Assembly (NCBI RefSeq): GCF_000482245.1
Contig: NZ_AWNH01000012.1
Coordinates: forward strand, 124,001 to 188,000
Reading direction: 5' to 3'
DNA length: 64,000 nt
Source: Leptolyngbya sp. Heron Island J
GTDB lineage: Bacteria; Cyanobacteriota; Cyanobacteriia; Phormidesmidales; Phormidesmidaceae
The translations under genes and the position numbers were made by a program. Within the stretch, counting starts at the first letter, position 1. Every line of letters starts with the position of its first letter. The notes under the pieces were generated by a model. It saw only the letters and a program-made list of their open reading frames with translations, was not told the DNA's origin and ran no database searches. This document shows positions 8,989 through 17,759 of this stretch, piece after piece.

Positions 8989-9489
8989 TTAGCACGCTGA
9001 ATTCAAATGCTCAACTATTTTCAGAAAATCGAATTCAATCAGGGGCCGGTTGGCCGGAGTAATCAAGGGGATATGAACAAAAAGGGCCAGGGCTGATTGT
9101 TCCTGAAGATGCTTGAGGACTCGATAGTAAAGACGATTGCAGACAAAGTCGCCAGCATCATGGCTAATGCGGGTGTGAATTGTCTGTTTAATCAGGGTTG
9201 GCAGATGGATGGGGGTGGCCAGTTGCTGGTCCTGGTAAGTGCCCCACTGCTCTACGGTGAGTGACTGGCGCGTTTCGGCCATACCGCAACAGATAACTAC
9301 CTTGGGGCGGTACTGAACAATGTGGGTGATGACCTGGATGGGGGCCAGGTCAAAATTGACGGGTAGCGATCTGAGGATAATGGCATTGTCTGGCAGGTTT
9401 GCGGTCACCTGTTTGAGTAAGACATCGCTACTATTAATGCCTTGATGGGCTTTCCAGGGTCGAAAGCTGGTGATCAAGATCGGGGCCAT
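8989..9489 (-). CDS. Pyroglutamyl-peptidase I-like (peptidase C15) protein
   Basis: This 166-residue protein is shorter than the usual ~215 of peptidase C15. It begins ILITSFRPWKAHQGINSS (family: VLVTGFEPFG..NPS) and keeps a plausible Glu-Cys-His triad: Glu80 in GMAETRQSLTVEQ, Cys117 in DAGDFVCNRLYY and His139 in FVHIP. C15 enzymes remove N-terminal pyroglutamate from peptides in the cytoplasm. The missing length lies in loop regions between the glutamate and cysteine motifs, so activity is likely but substrate choice may differ. It is divergent from hisH, whose start lies 107 bases away. Confidence 0.78.
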   Translation of the reverse strand: MAPILITSFRPWKAHQGINSSDVLLKQVTANLPDNAIILRSLPVNFDLAPIQVITHIVQYRPKVVICCGMAETRQSLTVEQWGTYQDQQLATPIHLPTLIKQTIHTRISHDAGDFVCNRLYYRVLKHLQEQSALALFVHIPLITPANRPLIEFDFLKIVEHLNSAC

Positions 9490-9596
9490 TGTGGGGATGT
9501 TTTTTATCTGTATATCCTAGGACACCCATAGCGGGTATCTACCCATCCTTCAAGCAAGCCGATACTATAGAGCAGTCACTGCCTATAAGAGGGACT

Positions 9597-10235
9597 ATGG
9601 CAACCATTGCTGTGATTGATTACGACATGGGCAACCTGCACTCGGCCTGTAAGGGCCTGGAATTTGCGGGGGCAACACCAGTGGTGACTGACCAGCCGGA
9701 GGTGCTACATCGGGCCGATGGGGTGGTGCTACCGGGGGTGGGGGCGTTTGACCCGGCGATGCGGCATTTATGCGATCGCAACCTGACCCAACCCATTCGG
9801 GATGTGATTGCCAGCGGCAAACCATTCCTCGGCATTTGCGTGGGTTTACAGCTCCTGTTTGAAGCCTCTGAGGAAGGGGTGGAGGCGGGTATTGGTGTAC
9901 TGAAGGGCACCCTGCGTAAATTTAAGCCAGAACCGGGCATTACCATTCCCCACATGGGTTGGAATCAGCTGCAGCTAACCATGCCAGACCACCCCCTATG
10001 GACCACAATTGCCTCGGATGAGTGGGTTTACTTTGTGCATTCTTACTACGCTGAAACCTCTGATCCTGCCATTGTTGCGGCCACCGTTACCCACGGCAGC
10101 CAGACTGTTACAGCCGCTGTTACTAAAGATAATCTGATGGCAGTTCAGTTTCACCCTGAAAAGTCGGGTAAAACGGGGTTGCAGCTGTTAGCCAACTTTG
10201 TTGAGATGGTGAAACAGCCTGCCGTGGTTGGATAA
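9597..10235 (+). CDS. hisH: Imidazole glycerol phosphate synthase, glutaminase subunit HisH
   Basis: This 212-residue class I glutamine amidotransferase has nucleophile Cys81 in GICVGLQLLFE and the His186/Glu188 pair in VQFHPEKSGKTG, the HisH-specific tail. HisH supplies ammonia to HisF, which makes imidazole glycerol phosphate and AICAR in histidine synthesis. An upstream in-frame ATG (9489) would add 36 residues not found in the family. The ATG at 9597 gives the canonical start ATIAVIDYDMGN and has GGG a few bases before it. Its stop overlaps the start of the VanX-type dipeptidase gene (TAATG), so the two are translationally coupled. The other his genes are not in this window, as is usual in cyanobacteria. 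Confidence 0.96.
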   Translation: MATIAVIDYDMGNLHSACKGLEFAGATPVVTDQPEVLHRADGVVLPGVGAFDPAMRHLCDRNLTQPIRDVIASGKPFLGICVGLQLLFEASEEGVEAGIGVLKGTLRKFKPEPGITIPHMGWNQLQLTMPDHPLWTTIASDEWVYFVHSYYAETSDPAIVAATVTHGSQTVTAAVTKDNLMAVQFHPEKSGKTGLQLLANFVEMVKQPAVVG

Positions 10236-10930
10236 TGATGGCTAAACCCTACCAGCGTGTTCCCATTGAAGACTGTGGTGAACCGTTAGTTCCCATTCCG
10301 CTGGAGCAGTTTGCTGTTGTTACGCCCCACCCCTATGCGGCACTGGGTGCTCCCTACGGCGAGCTTTCGCCCTATTATGTGCGACAGGGGATCTTACAGG
10401 CTTTATTACAAGCCCAGGCATCTTTGCAGATCAACAATCCTGGCTGGCGGATTCAAATCTTTGATGCCTATCGGCCAATTGCGGTCCAGCGGTTTATGGT
10501 GGAACACACCTATGAACAGCTGCTGCAGGACTGGCAGCGGCAATCTCCTGGGAGAACTCGGGAGATTGCACCTAGGGAAGATCTGCTGGCGGAGGTATAT
10601 CAGTTTTGGGCTGCGCCCAGTCACGATGTGGCAACGCCGCCACCCCACAGCACCGGCGCTGCTGTGGATATCACCCTGGTAGATGGGCAGCAGCAGGTGG
10701 TGGATATGGGGTCTGCCATTGATGAGATTTCGTTGCGATCGCACCCCCATTACTTTGCCGATCAACCCAACGGAGAGATTTTTCATCACCATCGGACAAT
10801 CTTGTCCCAAGCGATGCAGACCGCTGGCTTTCGTCAGCATCCCCATGAATGGTGGCATTTTTCTCGGGGAGATCAGCTATGGGCCTGGTTAGAAAACACA
10901 GCCCCGGCTCAATATGGCCGCATTGATTAA
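10235..10930 (+). CDS. D-alanyl-D-alanine dipeptidase, VanX/DdpX family
   Basis: This 231-residue zinc peptidase of family M15D has the VanX zinc site: His138 and Asp145 in HSTGAAVDIT, His208 in EWWHFS, with catalytic Glu205 and the conserved Arg80 in DAYRP. VanX-type enzymes split D-Ala-D-Ala. Without a van cluster they are thought to recycle peptidoglycan-derived dipeptide. There is no signal peptide, so it should act in the cytoplasm. The ATG overlaps the hisH stop codon; a second ATG directly follows at 10238 and either may be used. The pairing with a histidine gene has no evident metabolic logic. Confidence 0.88.
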   Translation: MMAKPYQRVPIEDCGEPLVPIPLEQFAVVTPHPYAALGAPYGELSPYYVRQGILQALLQAQASLQINNPGWRIQIFDAYRPIAVQRFMVEHTYEQLLQDWQRQSPGRTREIAPREDLLAEVYQFWAAPSHDVATPPPHSTGAAVDITLVDGQQQVVDMGSAIDEISLRSHPHYFADQPNGEIFHHHRTILSQAMQTAGFRQHPHEWWHFSRGDQLWAWLENTAPAQYGRID

Positions 10931-10941
10931 CACCGATATCT

Positions 10942-11000
10942 GAATTTTGCACATATTTACTTCAAACTTTGGTAATTTTTAGTGAATATGTGCGAAATTC
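10942..11000. promoter_or_regulatory. Large inverted repeat, 20-base arms
   Basis: Left arm 10942-10961 (GAATTTTGCACATATTTACT) and right arm 10981-11000 (AGTGAATATGTGCGAAATTC) pair along all 20 positions if two G-U pairs are allowed; 18 of 20 are Watson-Crick. The loop is 19 bases. It begins 12 bases after the dipeptidase stop. No T-run follows, so it is not a standard intrinsic terminator. It could be an RNA stability element, a regulatory hairpin or a DNA operator upstream of the small gene at 11047. Confidence 0.7.
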
Positions 11001-11046
11001 CTAGAAATAGACATCAGTATCTACATAGTCGCTGGGTGCATGATCA

Positions 11047-11244
11047 ATGCGGTCTAAACTGAATTCCAACGAAAAGGCCTATTACGTCTTAGTGTCTGAG
11101 TGGGGGACCAAAACACTGGTGTCAGTGCACGCGACCAGTGTCCAATCAGCTGAAAAAATTGCCAGACAAAATGCTGGCAGAAAAGACGGCTGGGAAGGCA
11201 TTCATAAGATTTACAATGCCTTCCCAGCCGATGAAAAAGCGTGA
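11047..11244 (+). CDS. Small hypothetical protein (65 aa)
   Basis: This is a 65-residue frame starting ATG with no obvious ribosome binding site. The protein is soluble and mildly basic, with an aromatic patch AYYVLVSEWGTKTLVSVHATS followed by a helix EKIARQNAGRKD, a plausible small beta-alpha fold. I recognise no family. Its last third contains a perfect 16-base inverted repeat (11187-11230), which could mean that the region functions as RNA rather than protein. It lies between the dipeptidase and the convergent sugar/nucleoside kinase. Confidence 0.4.
   Translation: MRSKLNSNEKAYYVLVSEWGTKTLVSVHATSVQSAEKIARQNAGRKDGWEGIHKIYNAFPADEKA
11187..11230. repeat. Perfect 16-bp inverted repeat, 12-base loop
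   Basis: CGGCTGGGAAGGCATT (11187-11202) is exactly complementary to 11215-11230. It lies inside the 3' end of the small frame at 11047-11244 and is followed by GATGAAAAAG rather than a T-run. On the opposite strand the sequence lies just beyond the stop of the convergent kinase gene (ends 11284), so it may act as a transcript 3' end for either gene. Confidence 0.7.
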
Positions 11245-11283
11245 ACCGACGCTCAGCTCGTATATTGCAATAGGCAAGAGACT

Positions 11284-12294
11284 CTACTCGCCAACCACCT
11301 GTTTTAATGCCGCCTGCAATTCTGCTGTTGCCATTCTGGCACCATAGGCGGTCACTAGTTTGGCGGCAGCCAGGGAGCCTAAGTGGCCAGCCTGGGCCCA
11401 GCTCAGCCCGTGGGTTAACCCGTAGAGCACGCCGCCAGCATACATATCGCCAGCGCCTAAGGTATCGATGGCGGCAACGGGATGGGGGGCAATTTCTAAC
11501 ACCTGTTCGCCATCAAACAGGATAGATCCCTGGGGACCGCGAGTAATGGCAAAGGCTTTGGCCAGAGTTTTAGTATGTTCAATGGCCGTGGCAAAATCCT
11601 CCGTATCGGCCAGCAGCAGCGCCTCAGATTCGTTGGCAAAGAGCATATCAACACCGTCACCGATCATCTCTAGCAGCCCTGGTCGAAAGAATTTCACCAT
11701 GTTGTAGTCCGATAGGGACATGGCGACCTTACGTCCGGCGGTTTTGGCTAGATGTCTAGCCTTAATGGCAGCTGCTTTGCTGTTCTCTCCGCTCACCAGG
11801 AACCCTTCAAGGTAGGTATATTCAGCAGCAATAATGGCGTCAGGATTGAGGTCGGCTTCAGATAGCTGAGCGGAAATGCCTAGAAATGTACCCATGGTAC
11901 GGTCAGCATCCGGGGTGACTAAAACGAGACATTTGCCTGTGACCCCCGCTTCGGGGGCATGGCTGGTTAAATTTGTATCCACCCCGCAGTTCACCAGGTC
12001 CTGGGTGTAAAACTGACCGTAGTCGTCATCGGCCACTTTACAGCCATAGAAGGTTTTGCCCCCCAGCTGACTAATGGCAATAATGGTATTAGCAGCTGAG
12101 CCGCCACAGGATTGTTTGGTGCTCCGGCTGTTGAGCTGTGCGATCGCATTATCCTGTACCGCTTCATCCAGCAGCGTCATCACCCCTTTATCCATGCCGA
12201 TGGCGGCCAGGGTTTCCACCGATAGGGCACATTCAATATCCACCAGAGCGTTACCAAGGCCATAAACATCGTACTTCGGTGGGGTGCTGGTCAT
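11284..12294 (-). CDS. PfkB-family carbohydrate/adenosine kinase
   Basis: This 336-residue ribokinase-fold enzyme has the first PfkB signature as CGGSAANTI (63-71) and the second as DTLGAGDMYAGG, with catalytic base Asp283. The N-terminus YDVYGLGNALVDIE is the version seen in adenosine kinase-like bacterial proteins, which phosphorylate adenosine or a related nucleoside with ATP. The substrate remains inferred. I start at 12294; the frame continues upstream without stop to 12480, but those extra 62 residues are low-complexity and unlike the family. It is convergent with the small gene at 11047 and divergent from the ammonium transporter. Confidence 0.86.
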   Translation of the reverse strand: MTSTPPKYDVYGLGNALVDIECALSVETLAAIGMDKGVMTLLDEAVQDNAIAQLNSRSTKQSCGGSAANTIIAISQLGGKTFYGCKVADDDYGQFYTQDLVNCGVDTNLTSHAPEAGVTGKCLVLVTPDADRTMGTFLGISAQLSEADLNPDAIIAAEYTYLEGFLVSGENSKAAAIKARHLAKTAGRKVAMSLSDYNMVKFFRPGLLEMIGDGVDMLFANESEALLLADTEDFATAIEHTKTLAKAFAITRGPQGSILFDGEQVLEIAPHPVAAIDTLGAGDMYAGGVLYGLTHGLSWAQAGHLGSLAAAKLVTAYGARMATAELQAALKQVVGE

Positions 12295-12461
12295 AGGAAT
12301 ACAAATTATCCAATAATTTTGCCTGCCTATTATCCCGCTCATCCCTGGAGGTGGCAATGGGTGAGCAGACTTTGAAGAATTCGTGGGGGATTTATCAAGC
12401 GTCCGGACATTTTTTGACCAATACCGAAAAGGTGAAAACTTCAGCCTTTTGCCAAGGCCTC

Positions 12462-12480
12462 TTGATTGACCCGCAATCAA
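12462..12480. promoter_or_regulatory. Inverted repeat upstream of the ammonium transporter
   Basis: TTGATTG and CAATCAA are separated by ACCCG, about 52 bases upstream of the transporter ATG. This could be an operator. It does not match the NtcA consensus GTA-N8-TAC, the site normally expected for nitrogen control. Weak evidence. Confidence 0.3.
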
Positions 12481-12532
12481 TCATGTCAACGTTTATTTAG
12501 CGAATTTGTCCGAATCATTGCCCTAGAGGACT

Positions 12533-14017
12533 ATGAATAGTTTGTTCAAGCGACTTTCAAAACACAAGTCCTTCACCTTTCTGGTAACAGTTAGCTTTTT
12601 AACAGCGCTATCATCTCAGGCCTTTGGCCAAGAACCCACCAACACAATACCGCTCTCTAACGATTTTTTTTCGGCCATCAATACCATTTGGATGATGATA
12701 GCCGCTTTACTTGTGTTCTTTATGAATGCTGGTTTTGCTATGCTTGAAGCCGGAATTTGCCGCACTGAAAATGCCACTAATATATTAGCTAAGAATTTAA
12801 TTGTCTTCTGCGTCGCCGCAACGGCATTTTTTATTTTTGGATTCCGCTTTATGTTTGGCGACAGCAGTAATCCAGTCTTTGGACAATTCGGAATTCTTGT
12901 AGATTCCCTATTTCCCTCTGAAGTCAACTTAAATCCCTTCCCCCAAGGTTTTGAGAATTTAAGATTCTTTTGGCAGGATCGCTCATTCGCAGCAATTTTC
13001 TTTTTTCAACTATCGTTTGCCGGCACTACGGCAACAATAGTATCTGGGGCTGTGGCCGAACGGATAAAATTCTGGGGATTTATTCTTTTTAGCTTTGTTC
13101 TAGCAGGCTTTATTTACCCCCTAGTCGGATATTGGGTGTGGGGCGATCATGGCTGGCTAGCCAGCGTTCTGAACTTTCATGATTTTGCCGGTTCAACGGT
13201 GATTCATTGCGTCGGCGGCACCGCTGCATTGGTGGGCGCTTGGATACTCAGGCCCCGCCATGGAAAATTTGGCTATGATTCGGCAACAGAAAGTTTTCCC
13301 TATGGGGAAGAAGTTGGCACCTTTGAACCCTGTAACCCAGGATTTACCACCTTAGGCTGTCTCATCCTATGGGTTGGCTGGTTTGGCTTTAATGGCGGTT
13401 CAACCCGATTTCTAGAGTATGTTCCCCATGTGCTGATTACAACGGTATTTGCCTCTACAAGTGGTGGTCTGGCAATTCTCCTCTATAGTCCCTTAGTCAC
13501 CGGCTATAAGGTCAAACTTTCATCGATTATTAATGGCATTTTAGGCGGTCTAGTCAGCATTACAGCCTCCTCAGCCTATGTTGATATCTTAGGTGCCTGC
13601 ATTATTGGAGCTGTGGGTGGTGTCCTGGTACTGCTTGGCGAAAGTTTGTTCCAATCAAACTTATTGCGGATCGATGATCCCGTCAGTGCAGTACCTGTCC
13701 ATCTGTTTTGTGGCATCTGGGGCACAGTCGCCGTTGGCATTTTTTCTCAAAGTATTTCCCGCGAATTTAATAGTCTGCACACTATAGCGCAGCAAACCTT
13801 CTATCAATTTTTGGGGTGTAGCTGTGTCATCCTCACAACCTTGCTATTGAGTTTATTAGCCTGGATGGCCATCGGACTATTTCTTTACTATCTCAATCCC
13901 AGCGTCTCTTACCATTATTCAGAGGGTGATATTGGTGTGCTGACCACCGTCAGACGAGGCTTGAGGGTAACCCTAGAGGATGAAAAAGCAGGCAGTGATG
14001 CCACCATCATTATGTAA
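12533..14017 (+). CDS. amt: Ammonium transporter, Amt family
   Basis: This 494-residue protein has a cleavable signal peptide (about 1-32, ending SSQAFGQ) followed by the eleven-helix Amt core. The signature AGFAMLEAGICRTEN (66-80) and both pore histidines are present: His225 in FAGSTVIHCVGG and His390 in DDPVSAVPVHLFCG. Amt channels import ammonium across the plasma membrane; cyanobacterial Amts are usually under NtcA and PII control. The pore contexts are slightly unusual: the first is VIHCVGG where VVHINAG is common. The C-terminal tail is short. TAGAGGA precedes the ATG at good spacing. No glnB/glnK neighbour is present. The divergent kinase gene shares the upstream region. Confidence 0.94.
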   Translation: MNSLFKRLSKHKSFTFLVTVSFLTALSSQAFGQEPTNTIPLSNDFFSAINTIWMMIAALLVFFMNAGFAMLEAGICRTENATNILAKNLIVFCVAATAFFIFGFRFMFGDSSNPVFGQFGILVDSLFPSEVNLNPFPQGFENLRFFWQDRSFAAIFFFQLSFAGTTATIVSGAVAERIKFWGFILFSFVLAGFIYPLVGYWVWGDHGWLASVLNFHDFAGSTVIHCVGGTAALVGAWILRPRHGKFGYDSATESFPYGEEVGTFEPCNPGFTTLGCLILWVGWFGFNGGSTRFLEYVPHVLITTVFASTSGGLAILLYSPLVTGYKVKLSSIINGILGGLVSITASSAYVDILGACIIGAVGGVLVLLGESLFQSNLLRIDDPVSAVPVHLFCGIWGTVAVGIFSQSISREFNSLHTIAQQTFYQFLGCSCVILTTLLLSLLAWMAIGLFLYYLNPSVSYHYSEGDIGVLTTVRRGLRVTLEDEKAGSDATIIM

Positions 14018-14064
14018 GGCAAAGACACAACCATGCCATACCGCTTAAAGCTCGACATCTCCAA

Positions 14065-14136
14065 CCCCTTGCTCCCTGGGGGAGAAGGGGCCAGATCAAA
14101 GTCCCTCTCCCGCGGGAGAGGGGTTTGGGGTGAGGG
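14065..14136. repeat. GC-rich hairpin repeat (REP-like)
   Basis: Two adjacent G/C-rich hairpins follow the ammonium transporter. The first is CCCCTTGCTCCC paired with GGGGAGAAGGGG. The second is the perfect 20-base palindrome at 14103-14122 (CCCTCTCCCGCGGGAGAGGG), followed by TTTGGGGTGAGGG. This wording is a common dispersed intergenic element in bacterial genomes. It may end or stabilise transcripts of the convergent genes here. Confidence 0.6.
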
Positions 14137-14182
14137 CCAATTACAAAGTATGAAGCACCTTCACTTGTGTGTACACGTTAGC

Positions 14183-14710
14183 CTAGCGGACTTCGCTTAA
14201 TATGCCTTGAGCTGCAGGGCAGTTCTCGAAGGGGTTTTTATAGGTTTGAAAAAAGCTGGTTAACAATGGCTTTATTTCTTGCGGCTCACCCGACGTATTA
14301 CGATTTTCCGTCCAAATATTAAATAAAAACTCAGCATCTCTAAAGTAGTCTGATTCAGGCCTTTGTGGAATTTGGCACAGGCGCATAAATGAGGTGTTGA
14401 ATCGTCCTGCTGTAGCTTTGACCACAGCTGTCTCATACAAAATGCTGTCTAGCCTATCCTGACAAAAGCTAGACCATTCATCACCCATGGCTGCTTTTAA
14501 GTCTGACAGAGTTTGCAAAAGTGTTTCCTGGTCGTCAGAGGTATTGGCACAGTAATTTTCTCTGGCGACTGTTTCTGTAGTGGCCTGTATCTGTGGTTCA
14601 GACTTAAACATGAAATATGCAGCCGCCGCTAATCCTGACAGGATCAGAGCCACCATCGATAAAAATATAGCCGGACCCGAGGCATCTCTATCTAAGTCTT
14701 GTTTACGCAT
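14183..14710 (-). CDS. Single-pass membrane protein of unknown function
   Basis: This protein of about 175 residues has one transmembrane helix near its N-terminus (FLSMVALILSGLAAAAYFMF), then a soluble helical domain with five cysteines (NYCANTS, SSFCQDR, RLCQIPQ, ENCPAAQ and others nearby), probably facing the periplasm. I do not recognise the family. The frame is open to a TTG at 14764; I use the ATG at 14710, which has no good ribosome binding site, so the start is uncertain. It is convergent with the ammonium transporter. Confidence 0.6.
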   Translation of the reverse strand: MRKQDLDRDASGPAIFLSMVALILSGLAAAAYFMFKSEPQIQATTETVARENYCANTSDDQETLLQTLSDLKAAMGDEWSSFCQDRLDSILYETAVVKATAGRFNTSFMRLCQIPQRPESDYFRDAEFLFNIWTENRNTSGEPQEIKPLLTSFFQTYKNPFENCPAAQGILSEVR

Positions 14711-15257
14711 TTTTAGCCATGCAAAAGGTTGCTGGATGCTGACTAGCTCTTTTAGAGAGCCCAAACTTGGGACTCCCCGTGGAGCTAATCAGAAGGGGTG
14801 AGATATTGTTGTTAAGGAAGACTTTGTCCGGCGCTGACTGCCACCTTTCAAGCATCCTCGTCATCGGATCGATTGACAGTTTATATCTTCTATTCTGAAA
14901 ATCAGAATCAGTACAATGTAGCGATTTTTGTGTAAATGTGCCTGATTTTACGGATAGGCGATCAGACTCAGTTGAGTTGTTGATTCAGTGATTCAAATCG
15001 TTTGAGCTGACTACCCGTACCCCTGAATAATTTATACGACTGCTGGCAATTATACGGATACTACGAACAGGGCAATGTATTGGTAAGGGCATCAGCTCTG
15101 TAAAAATACGGCTCAGGTTTTAATGATTTGCACAGGGCCTACTGGCATCTCAACCAAGGTGTGGGCAACTGAGTTGTGTAGTCGCTGTTAAAAAAAGTTG
15201 CCGCTACTCAAAACTGCGCATATTTTGGAAAGAGGCGATCGGTCTTTTGCAAAATTC
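14711..15257. other. Intergenic region upstream of the dynamin operon
   Basis: About 550 bases lie between two divergent genes. I see no coding frame with a supported start and no strong inverted repeat. Promoters for the membrane protein (minus strand) and for the coiled-coil/dynamin unit (plus strand) should lie here. Confidence 0.5.
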
Positions 15258-15581
15258 ATGAACCCTGATCATCAGTCCAAAGAGCAAGAATTCAAACAGC
15301 GGGAAGCGGAGCTGAAGGAGCGCGAAATTAAGATTCGGATGCGTGAGTTGGAGGCTGAGTTGGAGGACTCTACCCCGGTGCAGCCTACAGTTAAACACAA
15401 AGAATCCTTAGGGCGTCCCTGGTACAAGCGTTTGCCCAAAATTGCCAGATTTGGCTTGATCGTCGTGGGTGTAATTGTGGCCGTTAGAGTAGCCACATGG
15501 CTGGCCACACTACTGCTGATATTTGGTGTGGGCTGGGCTGGTTACAAACTTTTTTGGGAAGGCGATCGCAACCAAGATTAA
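15258..15581 (+). CDS. Small coiled-coil membrane protein upstream of dynamins
   Basis: This 107-residue protein has a highly charged N-terminal coiled coil (KEQEFKQREAELKEREIKIR and onward, about 8-38), a short linker, then a hydrophobic C-terminal region with one or two membrane passes (IARFGLIVVGVIVAVRVATW and LATLLLIFGVGWAGY). I prefer the ATG at 15258 to one 60 bases upstream because the coiled coil follows at once. It lies 95 bases before the dynamin-like gene at 15677 on the same strand. By position it is a candidate membrane anchor or recruiter for the two GTPases; that role is inference. No known family is recognised. Confidence 0.68.
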   Translation: MNPDHQSKEQEFKQREAELKEREIKIRMRELEAELEDSTPVQPTVKHKESLGRPWYKRLPKIARFGLIVVGVIVAVRVATWLATLLLIFGVGWAGYKLFWEGDRNQD

Positions 15582-15676
15582 ACCTTTGAACCAAACTCTT
15601 GTTCTCCCGGCTGCCTAACCTTGATATTGCCAGGCAGGCACCGCCCCTACGAATACCCACTACCCAAGCTTACGTA

Positions 15677-17749
15677 ATGTCTACAATTCAATCGACTGAT
15701 TTCTTTAGCGACCTGGATCGTGTCGCCAAAGTGCGCCACCAGATGGCTGATGTTCTATCGGGGCTCACCAAGGTACTGGCCGATACAGAAGCCGAAAGTG
15801 CTGATACCTCCGGAGAGCTGGGTCTAGAGCAAACGATTGAGGATATGCACACCGCCAGCCAAAATCTGCGTCGCGGCGTGTTTCGACTGCTGGTGCTGGG
15901 GGATATGAAGCGCGGGAAAAGTACTTTCTTAAATGCGCTGATTGGTGAGAATCTGCTGCCTAGCGATGTCAACCCATGTACGGCGCTACTGACAGTACTA
16001 CGTTACGGTCCTGAGAAAAAGGTAACGGTCCATTTTGTCGATGGTCGGGCGGCTGAAGCCCTTGATTTTGCTGAATTTAAACAGCGCTACACCATTGACC
16101 CCGCTGAGGCAAAACAGCTGGAGACTAACCAAGAACTAGCCTTTCCCGACGTGAGCCATGCCGTGGTGGAATATCCGCTGCCACTGTTGGAAAAAGGAGT
16201 GGAAATTGTCGATAGCCCTGGTTTAAATGATACGGAAGCCCGTAATGAGCTATCCCTGGGCTACATCAATAACTGCCACGCCATTTTATTTGTGTTGCGG
16301 GCAACACAGCCCTGTACGTTAGCCGAACGGCGCTATTTAGAGAACTATATAAAAGGACGCGGGCTGGCGGTCTTTTTCTTGATCAATGCCTGGGACCAGG
16401 TAAAAGAAAGCTTGCTGGACCCGGATGATACTGAGGAAGTGGCTGCAGCTGAAGCCAGGCTACATCAGGTTTTTCGCACACAGCTTGAGGACTACTGTCA
16501 GATTGATGGTCAGGACTGGTATGACGAGCGAGTGTTTGCCATTTCAGCCCGCAATGCCCTGCGCCAGCGGCTCAAAAATCCGGATACCACCCTGGATGGG
16601 ACTGGCTTTCCACCCTTTATTGAGGCCCTGAATCAATTTTTGACCCAGGAACGGGCAGTGGCAGAATTTCGTCAGGCACGCACCCTGGGACGTCAGGCTC
16701 AAAACCGCTTTGCGGAAGTACTGGAGCGACGGCTGCCCTTACTGAATCAGACGGTGGATGAACTCAAGCAGCGGATTGAATCGGTGGAGCCTGAGTTTAA
16801 ACAACTGGCGGATATTCGCGACCAGTTTCGAGCAGATATTCGGTCAATGTGCGATCGCAAATCCCACGCTGTTGCCAACTCATTCCGCACCTATGTCCTC
16901 AACCTCGAAAATACCTTTGAAGCCGACTTTCTCCGCTATCAGCCCGAGATTCGGTTGCGAGAGTTTATCAGCGACAGTGGGCGCGGGCGCTTTAATGCCC
17001 AGCTAAAACAAGCCTTTGAACAATACTTTAACGATAAATTTTACGCCTGGTCACGTACCGCAGAACAAGAGGTGGATGCCGCCTTTGCCCAACTAGCCCA
17101 AAACGCTGCTCAGTATGGCGCGTCCTATGCCCAAATTACCGACCGGATGACAGCCAAGCTGACCGGGCAAAATACCGTTGGTCTGCCCAACAGCCTCCGG
17201 GATGACAGCTCACCGAGCTGGGCCACCTGGGCCATGGGATTGATCTCGCTCGCATCTGGCAATATCGCAGGTATGGCCCTGGCCGCCACCGGCTTTGACT
17301 GGCAGAGTATTTTGCTCAATTTTCTCACCGTGAGCAGTATTGCCCTGGTGGCCTCTGCCCTGTTTGGGGTGGTGTTGGGACCTTTGACTGTGGCCCTGGT
17401 GGGACTGGGTTTTGGTGCCCTACAGCTAGACCAGGCCCGCAAAGAGCTGGCCAAGGCGATGAAAAAGGAATTGGTCAAACATTTGCCAAAGCTGGCGGAT
17501 GAGCAGTGGCAGCCCATTTATGATGCGGTCCATGATGGCTTTGATAGCTATGAAAAGACAGTAATTGAACGGATTGACCAGGATATTGCTAGTCGTAAGG
17601 CAGAATTGGACAATCTGGTCAAACAAAAAGAAACCTGTGAGATTAATCGCGATACGGAAACCCAGCGGTTGAAGTCAGCCCAGGCCGACGTGAATAGCGC
17701 CTGCCAGCAGCTAGAATCGGTGTATCAGTATTTGCTGGCGGTGGATTAG
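15677..17749 (+). CDS. Dynamin-like GTPase (large partner of a DLP pair)
   Basis: This 690-residue bacterial dynamin-like protein has G1 GDMKRGKS (75-82), G2 region PCTALLT, G3 DSPGLND (179-185) and G4 NAWD (237-240). Next come a long helical stalk and a strongly hydrophobic segment (about 530-580, with SSIALVASALFGVVLGPLTV) that would be the lipid-binding paddle. A charged coiled coil (KAELDNLVKQKETCEINRD region) closes the protein. The start at 15677 places the conserved helix first; the frame is open to a TTG at 15599. The TAG stop is 10 bases from the ATG of the next GTPase, so the two form one operon, as seen for other bacterial dynamin pairs. It is a clear paralogue of the protein at 1790-3775. 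Confidence 0.9.
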   Translation: MSTIQSTDFFSDLDRVAKVRHQMADVLSGLTKVLADTEAESADTSGELGLEQTIEDMHTASQNLRRGVFRLLVLGDMKRGKSTFLNALIGENLLPSDVNPCTALLTVLRYGPEKKVTVHFVDGRAAEALDFAEFKQRYTIDPAEAKQLETNQELAFPDVSHAVVEYPLPLLEKGVEIVDSPGLNDTEARNELSLGYINNCHAILFVLRATQPCTLAERRYLENYIKGRGLAVFFLINAWDQVKESLLDPDDTEEVAAAEARLHQVFRTQLEDYCQIDGQDWYDERVFAISARNALRQRLKNPDTTLDGTGFPPFIEALNQFLTQERAVAEFRQARTLGRQAQNRFAEVLERRLPLLNQTVDELKQRIESVEPEFKQLADIRDQFRADIRSMCDRKSHAVANSFRTYVLNLENTFEADFLRYQPEIRLREFISDSGRGRFNAQLKQAFEQYFNDKFYAWSRTAEQEVDAAFAQLAQNAAQYGASYAQITDRMTAKLTGQNTVGLPNSLRDDSSPSWATWAMGLISLASGNIAGMALAATGFDWQSILLNFLTVSSIALVASALFGVVLGPLTVALVGLGFGALQLDQARKELAKAMKKELVKHLPKLADEQWQPIYDAVHDGFDSYEKTVIERIDQDIASRKAELDNLVKQKETCEINRDTETQRLKSAQADVNSACQQLESVYQYLLAVD

Positions 17750-17759
17750 CGAGAGAATA

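Noticed and set aside
10406-10858. A long minus-strand frame inside the dipeptidase gene
   Set aside because: Antisense to a strongly supported gene with zinc-site motifs; no start signal or family resemblance.
12462-12532. An NtcA site before the ammonium transporter
   Set aside because: No GTA-N8-TAC pattern was found; only a short TTGATTG/CAATCAA inverted repeat is present.
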